A stretch of 60,340 nucleotides of DNA from Chlamydiota bacterium (GTDB lineage Bacteria > Chlamydiota > Chlamydiia > Chlamydiales > JACKPQ01). The stretch is taken from NCBI GenBank assembly GCA_021772435.1, contig JAJFLZ010000029.1, positions 1 to 60,340 of the forward strand, given 5' to 3'. The position numbers and the translations under genes were made by a program. Of the stretch, positions 8,922 to 17,931 are shown in pieces. Position 1 is the first letter of the stretch. Each line of letters starts with the position of its first letter. The notes under the pieces were generated by a model. The model was not told the DNA's origin and did no database searches. It saw only the letters and a list, made by a program, of their open reading frames with translations.

Positions 8922-10039
8922 CGGAGCTCTTCTAATATCAGTTGTGATAGGCAGCGCCGTTCGGTCAAACGTTTGTAATCGACAATGGACGCGCGCATTT
9001 TTGCAAGCTGGCTGCTTTCGGTTGCAAGGAGCGTTGTCAAAAGCTCCGATAGTCTTTTTACTCCAATGTCAGATTCACTGATAAGCTTGGCCCCTCGCAC
9101 GGTGTTAGCCATGTATTTGCCATTACGCATTTGATGATCGCCAGATGCATGCGGATAAGGGATTAAAATACTTGGCACCTCGTAGTTGATCTGCTCAGCA
9201 ATCGCACCGGCACCTGCCCTGCAAATAGCTAAATCTACACCTGGCCAAACCAGATGCATGTGAATTTCAAAGTCTTTGACAATACTGTTTATCCCCATAC
9301 GCTGATAGATACCGCGTAGCTCTCTTGCTGCGTAAGCGCTTCCCGTGATATGAATGATCTGCAAATCTTTCCGATCGATATCCAACTCACCTAAGCTTTC
9401 TGCTACCACTTGGTTAATACTCGAAGCCCCTTGAGATCCACCAAAAATGAGAAGGGTTTTTTTGTCTTTGTTGAGACCTAGATAGGCCCTTGATTGCTCG
9501 CGCGTGACGGTTTCCGCTTTTTCAAGTAGGCCCCGCCAAAAGGGCATCTGAGCTAGAATTGTCTGTGTCTTGAGTCTGTGCTCTGCTTCGGGGAAGTAAA
9601 TTGCGCACCATTTGGCCCATCTTGAAAATAAGCGATTCACTCTGCCTGGGTAGGCATTTGCTTCAAACAGTACGATCGGTACTTTACACAATTTAGCAGC
9701 TACTAAAATCGGCAGCGTATGAAAACTGCCAAAACCTACAACAAGCGAGGGTTTGAACGAGCGCATGAGTGAAAAACCGTCAAAGATTCCCTTTAATATT
9801 TGAAAAGGCGCCTTAATCAGATTAAAAATATTGCGCTGAAAAATTGTTGTGCTAGATACTTGATAACAACTGAAGCGTTTGCGATCAAAAAAACGGTTGG
9901 TTTTGAGCCCAGAGCCTGCAAATAAGACTTCCACATCAGGCAATTTATTAATGACTTCAACAGCAATAGCTTGAGCTGGGAAAAGATGTCCACCAGTTCC
10001 TCCCGTTGCAAGCAGGAGTTTTTTACGCTTTTTCGACAT
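8918..10039 (-). CDS. murG: MurG, lipid II-forming N-acetylglucosaminyltransferase
   Basis: 373 residues. The glycine-rich motif ATGGTGGHLFPA is at 11-22. Other MurG landmarks are VVGFGSFHTLP (variant of the second G-loop), FGGSQGA near residue 200, and the acceptor/UDP-GlcNAc site CRAGAGAIAEQ with the HASGDHQ segment. It transfers GlcNAc to lipid I on the inner face of the cytoplasmic membrane. Its start overlaps the ftsW stop by 17 nt and its end overlaps murC-ddl by 4 nt, so translation is probably coupled along the operon. Length is normal for the family. Confidence 0.96.
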   Translation of the reverse strand: MSKKRKKLLLATGGTGGHLFPAQAIAVEVINKLPDVEVLFAGSGLKTNRFFDRKRFSCYQVSSTTIFQRNIFNLIKAPFQILKGIFDGFSLMRSFKPSLVVGFGSFHTLPILVAAKLCKVPIVLFEANAYPGRVNRLFSRWAKWCAIYFPEAEHRLKTQTILAQMPFWRGLLEKAETVTREQSRAYLGLNKDKKTLLIFGGSQGASSINQVVAESLGELDIDRKDLQIIHITGSAYAARELRGIYQRMGINSIVKDFEIHMHLVWPGVDLAICRAGAGAIAEQINYEVPSILIPYPHASGDHQMRNGKYMANTVRGAKLISESDIGVKRLSELLTTLLATESSQLAKMRASIVDYKRLTERRCLSQLILEELR

Positions 10040-11171
10040 ACTTTTCTTTTATCCGCCCGACACTCAAGATTAGCGATAGGGCTATACAGCCCGCTAGTAA
10101 CGATGATCCACCCTGACTAAAGAAAGGAAGATTGGTTCCCTTACTGGGAAGTAATCCCGACACAACGCCGAGATTCAAAAACGCTTGAAATGATAACAAA
10201 AAAGTCATAATTACGGCTAGAAAAAAACCTTGGCGCTCTTTTGCAGCTCTTGCGACTCTAAGTCCAAGTGTCGTCATCGCCATTAATAACACAATCAAAG
10301 ATAAGATCCCTATAAAACCAAATTCCTCAGCAAAAATAGCAGCGATGTAATCGCTTCTAGCCTCGGGTAAGTAGCCCTGTTTTTGCAAACTCTCGCCTGG
10401 ACCGCGCCCCCAGACCCTGCCCGAACCCGCCGCAATTTTAGCCTGATAGGGCTGATGCCCTTTACCTCGCAAATCGAGCTCTGGATTCAAATAGATCTGA
10501 ATGCGGCTTCTAACGTGGGGCATGTTAGCTGCAAGAGATCCGCCAATCATGGCCATCACAAGCACCGGCAACCCCCAAAATACCCAACGAATGCGCGTCA
10601 AATAAAAAAGCGCCATGAGCGTTGTCATGATAATCGCCACGGTCCCATTATCGGGCTCGATTAAAATTAAAAAAAGGGGCGCTCCAATGATCAGCATAAA
10701 ACCAACCAAATGCCGTAAACAAATTGGCCCATTCATTTTATCGAAAGCATAAATGTAAAATAAGGGAATAAAAAGTTTGGCAAATTCAGAAGGCTGCAGA
10801 GAAAACCCGCCGATTTCAAGCCATCTGCTTGCTCCATTAATTTGCCGTCCGACACCTGGAATCAACACAAGGATTAAAAAAATCGTGCAACCTACAAGCA
10901 AATAAGGGGAAAGCTGGATAATGCGTTTGTATCCGAGAGCATAAACAGCTGATCCTGCTCCTATTCCCATCACAGCAAACAAAATTTGCCTTCCAAAAGC
11001 TCTATGCGTCTCTTCAGGCAAAGCGCTTTCCAAGGCTTCGGCAGCTGTGGTGTTAAAAACCATGAGCGAGCCCACAGCAAAAAGGCAAACCACACACATT
11101 AACAGTGATAATCCACTTTTATTCAATCCGGAGTTTATCCCCAGGCTTGAGCTTTTTCGCGCTTGCTTCAT
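10023..11171 (-). CDS. ftsW: FtsW, SEDS-family septal peptidoglycan polymerase
   Basis: 382 residues with about ten hydrophobic segments. SEDS motifs include INGASRWLEIGGFSLQPSEFAKL, LILIEPDNGTV, and the C-terminal GLLPSKGTNLPFFSQGGSSLL. FtsW polymerises lipid II at the division site with a class B PBP. The chosen ATG at 11171 creates a 53-nt overlap with the LysM gene upstream. A TTG at 11126 would reduce this while keeping the first membrane helix, so the start is uncertain. The gene lies between the LysM protein and murG, as in other chlamydiae. Confidence 0.95.
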   Translation of the reverse strand: MKQARKSSSLGINSGLNKSGLSLLMCVVCLFAVGSLMVFNTTAAEALESALPEETHRAFGRQILFAVMGIGAGSAVYALGYKRIIQLSPYLLVGCTIFLILVLIPGVGRQINGASRWLEIGGFSLQPSEFAKLFIPLFYIYAFDKMNGPICLRHLVGFMLIIGAPLFLILIEPDNGTVAIIMTTLMALFYLTRIRWVFWGLPVLVMAMIGGSLAANMPHVRSRIQIYLNPELDLRGKGHQPYQAKIAAGSGRVWGRGPGESLQKQGYLPEARSDYIAAIFAEEFGFIGILSLIVLLMAMTTLGLRVARAAKERQGFFLAVIMTFLLSFQAFLNLGVVSGLLPSKGTNLPFFSQGGSSLLAGCIALSLILSVGRIKEKYVEKA

Positions 11172-11721
11172 CGAGATCGTTTAGACTCAAAAGCTCATCT
11201 AGTTTGATTTTATTTTTAGATGCAATCGTCCAGGGGCTATCCCCAGCTCTCACTTCGTAGTAACGCTGCGTTTTTTTAGGCTGTGCTGATGTTGTTGTTT
11301 TAGCTGGTATCAAAAGCTCCTGGCCAATTTTCAAGCTCGTCGATTTCAAGCTGTTTGCATCCATCAGGCTAGCAACGCTTACGCCATTGCGCCTTGCGAT
11401 TTTTTCTAAGGCATCACCCGATTGAACCACGTGGTGTTTGAGATCTTGCTTTGGCAGATCAGGTTTTACTGCCACAGGTGCTGGCTTAGGTTCTTTTTTC
11501 ACAGGCGCAGGTGCCGGCTTTGGCGCCACAGCAATCGGTTTTGTGGCTGCGGGTTTAGGAAGTTCTTTGCGCTCTAACCTCGGTTTCTTCATCTCGATTT
11601 GCTGATACGCAACTGGCTGTTCTATAACGGATTTTTCTGTCTTCAGCGCGCTTGCAAAGAGCACAACTAGTAAACCGGCATTAATTAATACTGCAATGAC
11701 GATCGTATCTTTACGATTCAT
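11119..11721 (-). CDS. Membrane-anchored double-LysM protein (NlpD-like)
   Basis: 200 residues from the ATG at 11721, which has a GGGAG ribosome-binding site and overlaps murD by 11 nt. An N-terminal anchor (TIVIAVLINAGLLVVLFASAL) leads to a Pro/Lys/Ala-rich spacer and two LysM domains. The first starts HHVVQSGDALEKIA and the second YYEVRAGDSPWTIA, near the C-terminus. LysM binds glycan strands. There is no LytM peptidase domain, so this is not a complete NlpD/EnvC; the matching gene in C. trachomatis carries the nlpD name, as I recall. In the operon it sits between murD and ftsW, suggesting a septal peptidoglycan-binding role. Confidence 0.9.
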   Translation of the reverse strand: MNRKDTIVIAVLINAGLLVVLFASALKTEKSVIEQPVAYQQIEMKKPRLERKELPKPAATKPIAVAPKPAPAPVKKEPKPAPVAVKPDLPKQDLKHHVVQSGDALEKIARRNGVSVASLMDANSLKSTSLKIGQELLIPAKTTTSAQPKKTQRYYEVRAGDSPWTIASKNKIKLDELLSLNDLDEASAKKLKPGDKLRIE

Positions 11722-12757
11722 TTTCACACTCCCAAACAAATGATTTGTACTTCTCTCCCCGCTCTTCAAAGCTCGCAAACTGATCAAAGCTTGCGCAACC
11801 AGGGCTTAGCAAAATCGTATCACCATCGCACGCTTCTTTAAAGGCTTTTTTCGTTGCCTCTTCCAAACACTGGACCTTTTCTACTGCAAAATCGCCTTTT
11901 AAAGTCTCTAGAAGAGCATCTGCAGCCACTCCAAACACAAAAATTTTATGCACTTTTTTTGCAAATTCCTTCCATCTAGTAAAATCGCCACCTTTATCTA
12001 ACCCACCAGCTAGTAAAAATACGGGCTTTTCTTGGCATCGCAGGGCGTATAAAACGGCATGAACATTTGTGGCTTTACTGTCGTTAATAAAGCGCACACC
12101 CTTAATCTCTTTGATAAACTCTAACCGATGCGGAAGAGATTTAAAGCTTTTTGGCGCATCTACACAGCCTAGAATTGCAGATAGCTTTTTTGCTGCATCC
12201 TCTGCGCTTAAATCGCGGAAAAGTGGCGCTCCTGGCTTCAAACAAAGACTAATACGCTCCTTGGCAAGCGAGTAATCCTCAAAACTTTTGTAGCGATCAA
12301 GATGGTCTGGTGTCATATTTAAAATGACAGCTCCATCTAAGCAAGGTGTTTTGGCTGTCTCAAGCTGAAATGAGCTCATCTCTATTGCTAGGGGCTGACT
12401 TGTTGTCTCGAGCAATGCACGAGTTATCGCATATCCATTATTGCCACAAGCCACACCGCCTGTTAGATGCGCAATCATCTCAACTGTTGTCGATTTACCA
12501 TTTGTACCGGTCACACCAACTGCTGGGCGATCCAAAAACCGCAAACCCAGCTCAAGCTCACCAATGAGTTCAATCCCTGTTTTGTGCAACGTTTGACATC
12601 TAGCATCTGTAAGTGGAATGCCCGGTGAGACAATAGCTAGATTGAAATTCAGACTTTCTGGCAGCTCCTCGCACATATGTGTTTGCCACCCGTGGTGCTC
12701 TAAAAAACTCTTAGCAGCCAGCCCGCTGCGTCCTGTTCCTAAAATCAGCGCTTTCAT
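11711..12757 (-). CDS. murD: MurD, UDP-MurNAc-L-Ala D-glutamate ligase
   Basis: 348 residues from the ATG at 12757, which overlaps the mraY stop as ATGA. The longer frame to 12811 would run into mraY. It has an N-terminal nucleotide-binding loop LGTGRSGLA, a P-loop GTNGKST at 84-90, and Mur-ligase motifs NMTPDHLDRY, NDSKATN and LLAGGLDKGGDF. The C-terminal ends with LLSPGCASFDQF, the MurD-typical closing motif. At 348 residues it is shorter than the E. coli enzyme (about 438), but all catalytic blocks are visible. It adds D-Glu to UDP-MurNAc-L-Ala in the cytosol. Confidence 0.96.
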   Translation of the reverse strand: MKALILGTGRSGLAAKSFLEHHGWQTHMCEELPESLNFNLAIVSPGIPLTDARCQTLHKTGIELIGELELGLRFLDRPAVGVTGTNGKSTTVEMIAHLTGGVACGNNGYAITRALLETTSQPLAIEMSSFQLETAKTPCLDGAVILNMTPDHLDRYKSFEDYSLAKERISLCLKPGAPLFRDLSAEDAAKKLSAILGCVDAPKSFKSLPHRLEFIKEIKGVRFINDSKATNVHAVLYALRCQEKPVFLLAGGLDKGGDFTRWKEFAKKVHKIFVFGVAADALLETLKGDFAVEKVQCLEEATKKAFKEACDGDTILLSPGCASFDQFASFEERGEKYKSFVWECENES

Positions 12758-13833
12758 TGGAATTTGATCGACGCTAAGCCGATGCTTGCTAAAATCAATC
12801 CTACGATCCAAAACCGCAATACAACTTTAGTCTCCGGCCAGCCTTTATATTCAAAATGGTGATGCAGCGGCGTGCACCTAAAAATGCGTTTTTTATTTCT
12901 CAACTTGTAGCTTCCCACCTGCATAATCACAGAGAGCGCCTCTGCCACAAAAACACCGCCAATAACCGCCAGCAAAACCTCCCTTCTGAGCAGCACAGCG
13001 CAAACACCTAAAATACCACCCAGTGCAAGTGATCCTGTGTCACCCATAAATACCTGAGCTGGGTGTCCATTATACCACAAAAATCCTAAAGCAGCACCCG
13101 CTACCGCAGACAAATAAATCGCTATCTCGCCACTACCTCGAATCGGAATCACATTCAAATACCTGGCAATTTCCACATTATTTGTCAAAAAGGCAAAGAC
13201 GGCAAACACAAGAGCTACTGGTAAAATTGTTCCAGCAGCTAGCCCATCTAATCCATCGGTTAAATTAACGGCATTGGTACATCCCACAATCACAAAAGCT
13301 GAAAACAGCACAGCTATCACAATCCCGACATGCAAAAGAGGCCCTTTTTTAAACGGCAGAAAATAAGCAACGCTACTGTCACCCCAAAAAAGATACAAGC
13401 AGAGCAAAATAGCAAATAGCGCCTCTAGGCCAAATCTCATCCTTGCCTTCATGCCTTTTGGGTGTTTGCGTTTTAACTTTAAAAAATCATCATAGGCGCC
13501 AATTGCACCCATAAAAATCGTTGTAAGCACTAAAATCCAAGTGTAGAAGGACGTCAAATCCATCCACAAAATGGCAGCCACAAATAACGAAAAAAGCATC
13601 AGCATGCCGCCCATCGTAGGTGTCATTTTCTTTTTTTGATGCAATTTAGCAAGCGTTGGACAATCCTCAATGCGAATCGTCTGCCCGATTTTCATCTGGT
13701 AGAGCTTTTTGATAAACGGGGGGCCCACAAAAATATTGATTAAAAGCGTTGTGAGCACTGCCAAAATCATGCGCGTTGAAACATAACTAAAGACGGTAGG
13801 GCCGCCTATCCAATCCATCAAATATAGTATCAT
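12754..13833 (-). CDS. mraY: MraY, phospho-MurNAc-pentapeptide translocase
   Basis: About 359 residues with ten predicted membrane helices. MraY motifs are TPTMGG near the N-terminus, YDDFLKL, NAVNLTDGLDGLA, FMGDTGSLALGG, and the C-terminal PLHHHFE. The enzyme attaches phospho-MurNAc-pentapeptide to undecaprenyl phosphate, making lipid I. The start at 13833 is preferred because it forms an ATGA overlap with the murF stop; an ATG at 13854 in the same frame is the alternative. UppP, which recycles the carrier, is encoded at 45092-45808. Confidence 0.97.
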   Translation of the reverse strand: MILYLMDWIGGPTVFSYVSTRMILAVLTTLLINIFVGPPFIKKLYQMKIGQTIRIEDCPTLAKLHQKKKMTPTMGGMLMLFSLFVAAILWMDLTSFYTWILVLTTIFMGAIGAYDDFLKLKRKHPKGMKARMRFGLEALFAILLCLYLFWGDSSVAYFLPFKKGPLLHVGIVIAVLFSAFVIVGCTNAVNLTDGLDGLAAGTILPVALVFAVFAFLTNNVEIARYLNVIPIRGSGEIAIYLSAVAGAALGFLWYNGHPAQVFMGDTGSLALGGILGVCAVLLRREVLLAVIGGVFVAEALSVIMQVGSYKLRNKKRIFRCTPLHHHFEYKGWPETKVVLRFWIVGLILASIGLASIKFQ

Positions 13834-15029
13834 AAACAGTCCAGCAGTCTCCATAATTTGTGAAAATTCGATCCCTTGATCAGCACAACATCACCTGGCA
13901 AGAGCAGCTTTTCAAAAGCTTTTTGCAGTTTAGCAAAAGATGGATAAAGCGTCTTGCACTCTTTAATCACATCTTTCCAATCATCGCCAATATAAAACAC
14001 CTCATCAAACAAAGCATCTGCCATTTTGGCCACATCGTCGTGGCACGATCTAGAAAACTGCCCAAGCTCCCCCATCGACCCTAAAACGCCAATTAACCGC
14101 TTGCCCTTTGGCAAATTCGCCATTGCCGCTTTAAACGACATCACATTTGCGTTGTAGCTGTCATTGACAAACAAAACACCTGACTTTTCAACCACTTCAA
14201 AACGCTTTGGCATAGAACAAACAGGGTTCAATTTTTTAACGCCCAGATGCCTTGCAATCGCCTCTAATGCCGCATAATTTTCATTCAAAGCACTCGATGC
14301 AAAAGGCCCTTTTGCATTTTCACCATACTTCTCTTTTGGAAAATTTCCAACCTTTGCCAAAAAATCCCAAGCCTTGTAATGGACAAATCCACACCGCATG
14401 TTAGGTGACTTAAACAGCTCGGCTTTTTCACAGGCAATCTCATCCAAACTATTAAAATTCTCTGCATGTACATAATCGATCGGAGTCATCACTCCAATAT
14501 CGGGCGGCGCGATTTCAACTAATCGCCTCATCTGTCCTTTCTCGCTCATCGCATACTCGAGCACGCACACATCGCAATCCTCTGGGCAATTTAAAACAGA
14601 AATGGGAAGAGTAGCCTGGCTATTATAACTGGCTAAAGATTGTCCGACCCTCATTGATCCATTCAAGCCCTGTGCGATACATTCTTTTGTCGTCGTCTTT
14701 CCAACCGATCCTGTCACGCCAATCACCTGGCACTTTTTTTGACTAAACACCCACTGAGCTAGATCTTGCAAGGCTGCGCGAACATCTGGCACAACAAAAA
14801 CCACCACACCCTTTATATTGATAGGCTTTGAAACGACAACACCAATAGCGCCTTTTTCCACAGCTTGGCTTGTAAAATCATGCCCGTCGACCTTCTCTCC
14901 TTTTAAGGCAAAGAATAATCCACCAGGCTCCACTAAGCGGCTATCAATGGCAAAAGACTCTATTTTACCATCATTACTACATTCTAACCCTAAGCAATTT
15001 GCAACATCTTTGCACGACAATTTACGCAT
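13830..15029 (-). CDS. murF: MurF, UDP-MurNAc-tripeptide D-Ala-D-Ala ligase
   Basis: 399 residues. P-loop GSVGKTT at 107-113, the MurF-type N-terminal domain (FAIDSRLVEPGGLFFALKGE), then a YNSQATLP block and NDSYNANVMS. The last domain ends near GDVVLIKGSNFHKLW. It is about 50 residues shorter than the E. coli protein. It adds D-Ala-D-Ala to UDP-MurNAc-tripeptide. It is first in the minus-strand mur/fts operon. Its first 48 bp plus 35 bp of leader are duplicated at 16732-16814, on the far side of the inserted repeat-protein gene, so its native promoter region may have been displaced by that insertion. Confidence 0.96.
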   Translation of the reverse strand: MRKLSCKDVANCLGLECSNDGKIESFAIDSRLVEPGGLFFALKGEKVDGHDFTSQAVEKGAIGVVVSKPINIKGVVVFVVPDVRAALQDLAQWVFSQKKCQVIGVTGSVGKTTTKECIAQGLNGSMRVGQSLASYNSQATLPISVLNCPEDCDVCVLEYAMSEKGQMRRLVEIAPPDIGVMTPIDYVHAENFNSLDEIACEKAELFKSPNMRCGFVHYKAWDFLAKVGNFPKEKYGENAKGPFASSALNENYAALEAIARHLGVKKLNPVCSMPKRFEVVEKSGVLFVNDSYNANVMSFKAAMANLPKGKRLIGVLGSMGELGQFSRSCHDDVAKMADALFDEVFYIGDDWKDVIKECKTLYPSFAKLQKAFEKLLLPGDVVLIKGSNFHKLWRLLDCL

Positions 15030-15064
15030 ACCCAGATTGAACCACAGCCTTCCATTTTGCGCAA
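14982..15064. repeat. 83-bp direct repeat, copy 1 (murF start and leader)
   Basis: This stretch covers the first 48 bp of murF and 35 bp upstream of its ATG. It matches 16732-16814 in the same orientation at 81 of 83 positions by my alignment. The only differences are two bases within cttTGca versus cttGAca. The two copies bracket the gene at 15121-16710. The arrangement is what remains when a segment is inserted together with a duplication of its target. Confidence 0.95.
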
Positions 15065-15120
15065 ACGTATCATCAGAAATATTCTTGACTAAGATGCATA
15101 CGATCTGGATACTCTTTCAT

Positions 15121-16710
15121 ATGGTATGTCAAATAGAGAGGCCCACGCCGCAAAACACCGTAAACCTACTTGGTTGGTTGGGGCGTCTTCCCTCTAATAA
15201 AAAAATAGCTTTAGTTGCACTTGCTGTTCTAGTCATTGGCATAGTAGTGTGCATCTATCGATATCGAAATTTCTGGATTTGCAAAAATGCTAAAGACACG
15301 ACAGGCGAAAAGAGCACTAATCCCATTAATAAAATAAGCACCAAAAAAATATATGATAGTAAAAAAGATAACGAAGAAGATCTCTTAGGCAGTATTCAAT
15401 CAGCTATTGAACAGCAAGATCATGTTGAACTATATGACCTTCTAGCTCAAAACAAAAACCTTCTCAGTACTGAAAAAAGCCAACAAACTCTGAACAATGC
15501 TTTATATAAAGCGCTTCAAGATGAGCACTATGCTACTGCAGGTATCTTACATAAAAATGGTGCTAAAGCCTTAACAATTGAAAATACACAAAGTCTAAAG
15601 CTCAAACCTCCGGCCAAACTATTTTTAAAAGCCCTCTGGAAGCAAGAGATCTCAGATGCTCTCAAAAAGAACGATATCAATCCTTTCATAAAAGCTACAG
15701 ATGACAATAAGATTGAGAAAGATGAGACATTTATCAGATACGATCATAATACCACAGCATTGTTTTATATTCAAGATTTTGATCAAGCACAAAAACTTAT
15801 TAAGCATGGCGTTAAAAAAACAAATATTCCACTTTTTCATGCTATGCAACGAGGTGATAAAGATTTCATCAACAAATGGTTAGACTCAACGGAAGATGTT
15901 ACTTTTTATTCTAGAGATATCATATCCTATGCATGTACTTCCACAATCGCGGATCAATGTCTACCTAAAGCATATGATAAAGTAGTCTCCACTAAAGAAT
16001 ACAGCCTGACTACATTAGTTAAGAATAACTGGCCTGATATGCTAAACTACTGGTCTGAAAAGGGAGTAAACATAAATGAATTGGGTAACTGCGACATACT
16101 ACAGCATTGCAATTCAACCGAAATGTTAGACGCAATTGCAGAGAAATTTGGCGAGAACAAGCTTAAACAAAACCTTCTTTCAGCAAATCACACAGATACG
16201 CAATATTTAGAGACTTTTATAGAAAACTTTGCAGATGCCAATCCAGACAACTACTCGAAATTGATTAGCTGGCTGGATAGATATGGTTTGCTAAACATAG
16301 ACAAGACAAAGTTTTTAATCTTGGTTTATGCTCCTGATAAGGATCTGGTGACAGAGTATTTAAACAAGTGGAACTTAGAAGCGCTGCATGCAACGTGTCC
16401 AATTAATCGCCCAGATCCCAACCGTCCTACCGCGCATCGCACACTGATCAGTGACGCTGTCCACTACCATATTGAAAGCTCTAAGCTCATGTTTGATTTC
16501 TGGATAGAGCAAGACCTTTCAAAGCCCGAACTTTACACCGGCGATCTTACCTTAGAGACACTCGTCCATTTAAAACGCCAAAAAGTCAAAACTTATTTCA
16601 CTGTATATGGGGGGTTCAAAAGCAATATAGAAAAAGCAATGAAATTTGAAGATACTCAAAGCTTGTATGACCTACTAGTCAATCAAGACTTCATCGAAGC
16701 TTATTCCTAA
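15121..16710 (+). CDS. N-terminally membrane-anchored protein with degenerate ankyrin-like repeats
   Basis: 529 residues from the ATG at 15121; an ATG at 15094 would add nine. The open frame extends further back only because the antisense of murF happens to be open. A short N-terminus with PTPQN and SNKK precedes one membrane helix (starting IALVALAVLVIGIVV) and a Lys/Ser/Thr-rich linker. Then come helix-pair repeats resembling decayed ankyrin units, for example LYKALQDEHYATAGILHKNGA. Architecture matches the proteins at 34506, 48199 and, more loosely, 27747 and 52854. It is divergent from murF and is flanked by two copies of the murF 5' end. Topology and partners are unknown; eukaryote-facing repeat proteins are common in chlamydiae, but a secretion role is only inference. 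Confidence 0.8.
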   Translation: MVCQIERPTPQNTVNLLGWLGRLPSNKKIALVALAVLVIGIVVCIYRYRNFWICKNAKDTTGEKSTNPINKISTKKIYDSKKDNEEDLLGSIQSAIEQQDHVELYDLLAQNKNLLSTEKSQQTLNNALYKALQDEHYATAGILHKNGAKALTIENTQSLKLKPPAKLFLKALWKQEISDALKKNDINPFIKATDDNKIEKDETFIRYDHNTTALFYIQDFDQAQKLIKHGVKKTNIPLFHAMQRGDKDFINKWLDSTEDVTFYSRDIISYACTSTIADQCLPKAYDKVVSTKEYSLTTLVKNNWPDMLNYWSEKGVNINELGNCDILQHCNSTEMLDAIAEKFGENKLKQNLLSANHTDTQYLETFIENFADANPDNYSKLISWLDRYGLLNIDKTKFLILVYAPDKDLVTEYLNKWNLEALHATCPINRPDPNRPTAHRTLISDAVHYHIESSKLMFDFWIEQDLSKPELYTGDLTLETLVHLKRQKVKTYFTVYGGFKSNIEKAMKFEDTQSLYDLLVNQDFIEAYS

Positions 16711-16731
16711 AACCTTTTCTCCTTCCTGCCG

Positions 16732-16814
16732 TTCTAACCCTAAGCAATTTGCAACATCTTGACACGACAATTTACGCATACCCAGATTGAACCACAGCCT
16801 TCCATTTTGCGCAA
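16732..16814. repeat. 83-bp direct repeat, copy 2 (murF 5' fragment)
   Basis: A non-coding second copy of murF codons 1-16 and its leader, on the opposite side of the repeat-protein gene from murF itself. It differs from copy 1 at two positions, so the duplication is recent or is maintained by recombination. Recombination between the copies would delete exactly the inserted gene and restore a murF/tRNA-Cys arrangement. The remaining gap to the tRNA holds the tRNA promoter and nothing else I can identify. Confidence 0.95.
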
Positions 16815-16926
16815 CGACAAGTCACTTGAAATAAATCAATTCAAGCGTGTAGCTCTGCCCCTAGCTAAGGAGCTGAATTACGCTCGCCATAAATCCTGCT
16901 CTTCATGCATCAGCTCGTGTAAAAAC

Positions 16927-16956
16927 TTGACTTAAGAGCTCAAACCATTCTATACT
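16927..16956 (+). promoter_or_regulatory. Sigma-70-like promoter for tRNA-Cys
   Basis: A TTGACT box at 16927-16932 and a TATACT box at 16951-16956, separated by 18 bp, lie 10 bp before the tRNA-Cys gene. Spacing and sequence fit the housekeeping sigma factor (sigma-66 in chlamydiae). Confidence 0.7.
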
Positions 16957-16966
16957 TACAACCTTT

Positions 16967-17037
16967 GGTGGCATGGCCAAGTGGTAAGGCATGGGCCTGC
17001 AAAGCCCTGATCCCCAGTTCGAATCTGGGTGCCACCT
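16967..17037 (+). tRNA. tRNA-Cys (GCA)
   Basis: A cloverleaf of 71 nt. The acceptor stem ggtggca pairs with tgccacc, the anticodon arm has loop ctGCAaa, and the T arm is cccagTTCGAATctggg. Discriminator base is U and no CCA is encoded. The short D arm and variable loop are normal for tRNA-Cys. rsmI starts 17 bp downstream and could share the transcript. Confidence 0.95.
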
Positions 17038-17053
17038 AAATCTTTGGATCAGT

Positions 17054-17833
17054 ATGTTAATTTTAATTTCAACACCCATTGGCAACCTAGCCGATATCTC
17101 AGCAAGGGCGCTAGATGCGCTCAAGACCTGCGATCTTATTCTTTGTGAAGACACGCGTCATAGCCAAATTCTGTTAAACCACTACGCCATCTCTAGACCG
17201 CTGCAAAGCTTTCATCAATTTAACGAAAAAAAGCGCGAAGAATCCCTGATTGAAAAACTCAACAGCGGATCCACAATCGCCTTAATCAGCGATGCAGGCA
17301 CGCCTGCCCTCTGCGACCCTGGTCAAAGACTCATCGCTAGATGCCATGAGGCGGGCATTACAGTCTCATCCATTCCAGGTCCTTGCGCTATCATCACCGC
17401 GCTGACCCTCTCTGGCTTTGAATTCCCCCCCTTTCAATTTGGCGGATTTTTGCCTAAAAAAGGCCTCAAAAACACCCTCATCCGCGCGCTCTTCTACCCT
17501 GGCGTCTCCTGTTTCTACGACACTCCACACCATATCGAAACCACCCTATCGACCCTAGATGCTCTAGACCCAAATCGCACCATCTGTATTGCCAGGGAGC
17601 TGACCAAAAAGCACGAAGAGGTCCTGCATGGAAAGCCAGGAGAGCTCAAGCCCACCCTTAAAGGCGAATTTTGCCTCATCATCGAGCGCGGCCCGCCCCC
17701 TCCAGGCGACCTAAAAGCCCTCGTCCAAAATCTCCAAGAAACCTTCGAAATCCCTCAAAAAGAGGCGATTAAGCTAGCTGCCGACATCGCCCATGTCTCC
17801 AAACAAGACCTCTATCGTGGCTACCTCTCTTAA
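17054..17833 (+). CDS. rsmI: RsmI, 16S rRNA (cytidine-1402 2'-O)-methyltransferase
   Basis: 259 residues from the ATG at 17054; the frame upstream runs through the tRNA and is not used. It starts with LILISTPIGNLADIS, followed by CEDTRHSQ, LISDAGTPALCDPG and SIPGPCAIITALTLSG. These are the SAM-binding and dimer blocks of the RsmI/tetrapyrrole methylase fold. A GFLPKKG segment and the ARELTKKHEEV stretch complete the core. The C-terminal helical domain is on the short side (family about 280). The enzyme 2'-O-methylates C1402 in the ribosomal decoding centre. Confidence 0.95.
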   Translation: MLILISTPIGNLADISARALDALKTCDLILCEDTRHSQILLNHYAISRPLQSFHQFNEKKREESLIEKLNSGSTIALISDAGTPALCDPGQRLIARCHEAGITVSSIPGPCAIITALTLSGFEFPPFQFGGFLPKKGLKNTLIRALFYPGVSCFYDTPHHIETTLSTLDALDPNRTICIARELTKKHEEVLHGKPGELKPTLKGEFCLIIERGPPPPGDLKALVQNLQETFEIPQKEAIKLAADIAHVSKQDLYRGYLS

Positions 17834-17931
17834 ATCACTATCCATTAGAAGTTTACATATAAAGTATATTTATTTACAATAATTAAATATTATGTTATAG
17901 TTAATCCTATAAAATAATAAAAGGTTGTACT

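Noticed and set aside
14818..15120. Open frame extending the repeat protein upstream across murF
   Set aside because: This part is antisense to the well-supported murF coding sequence. The membrane-anchor protein has its own ATGs at 15094 and 15121.
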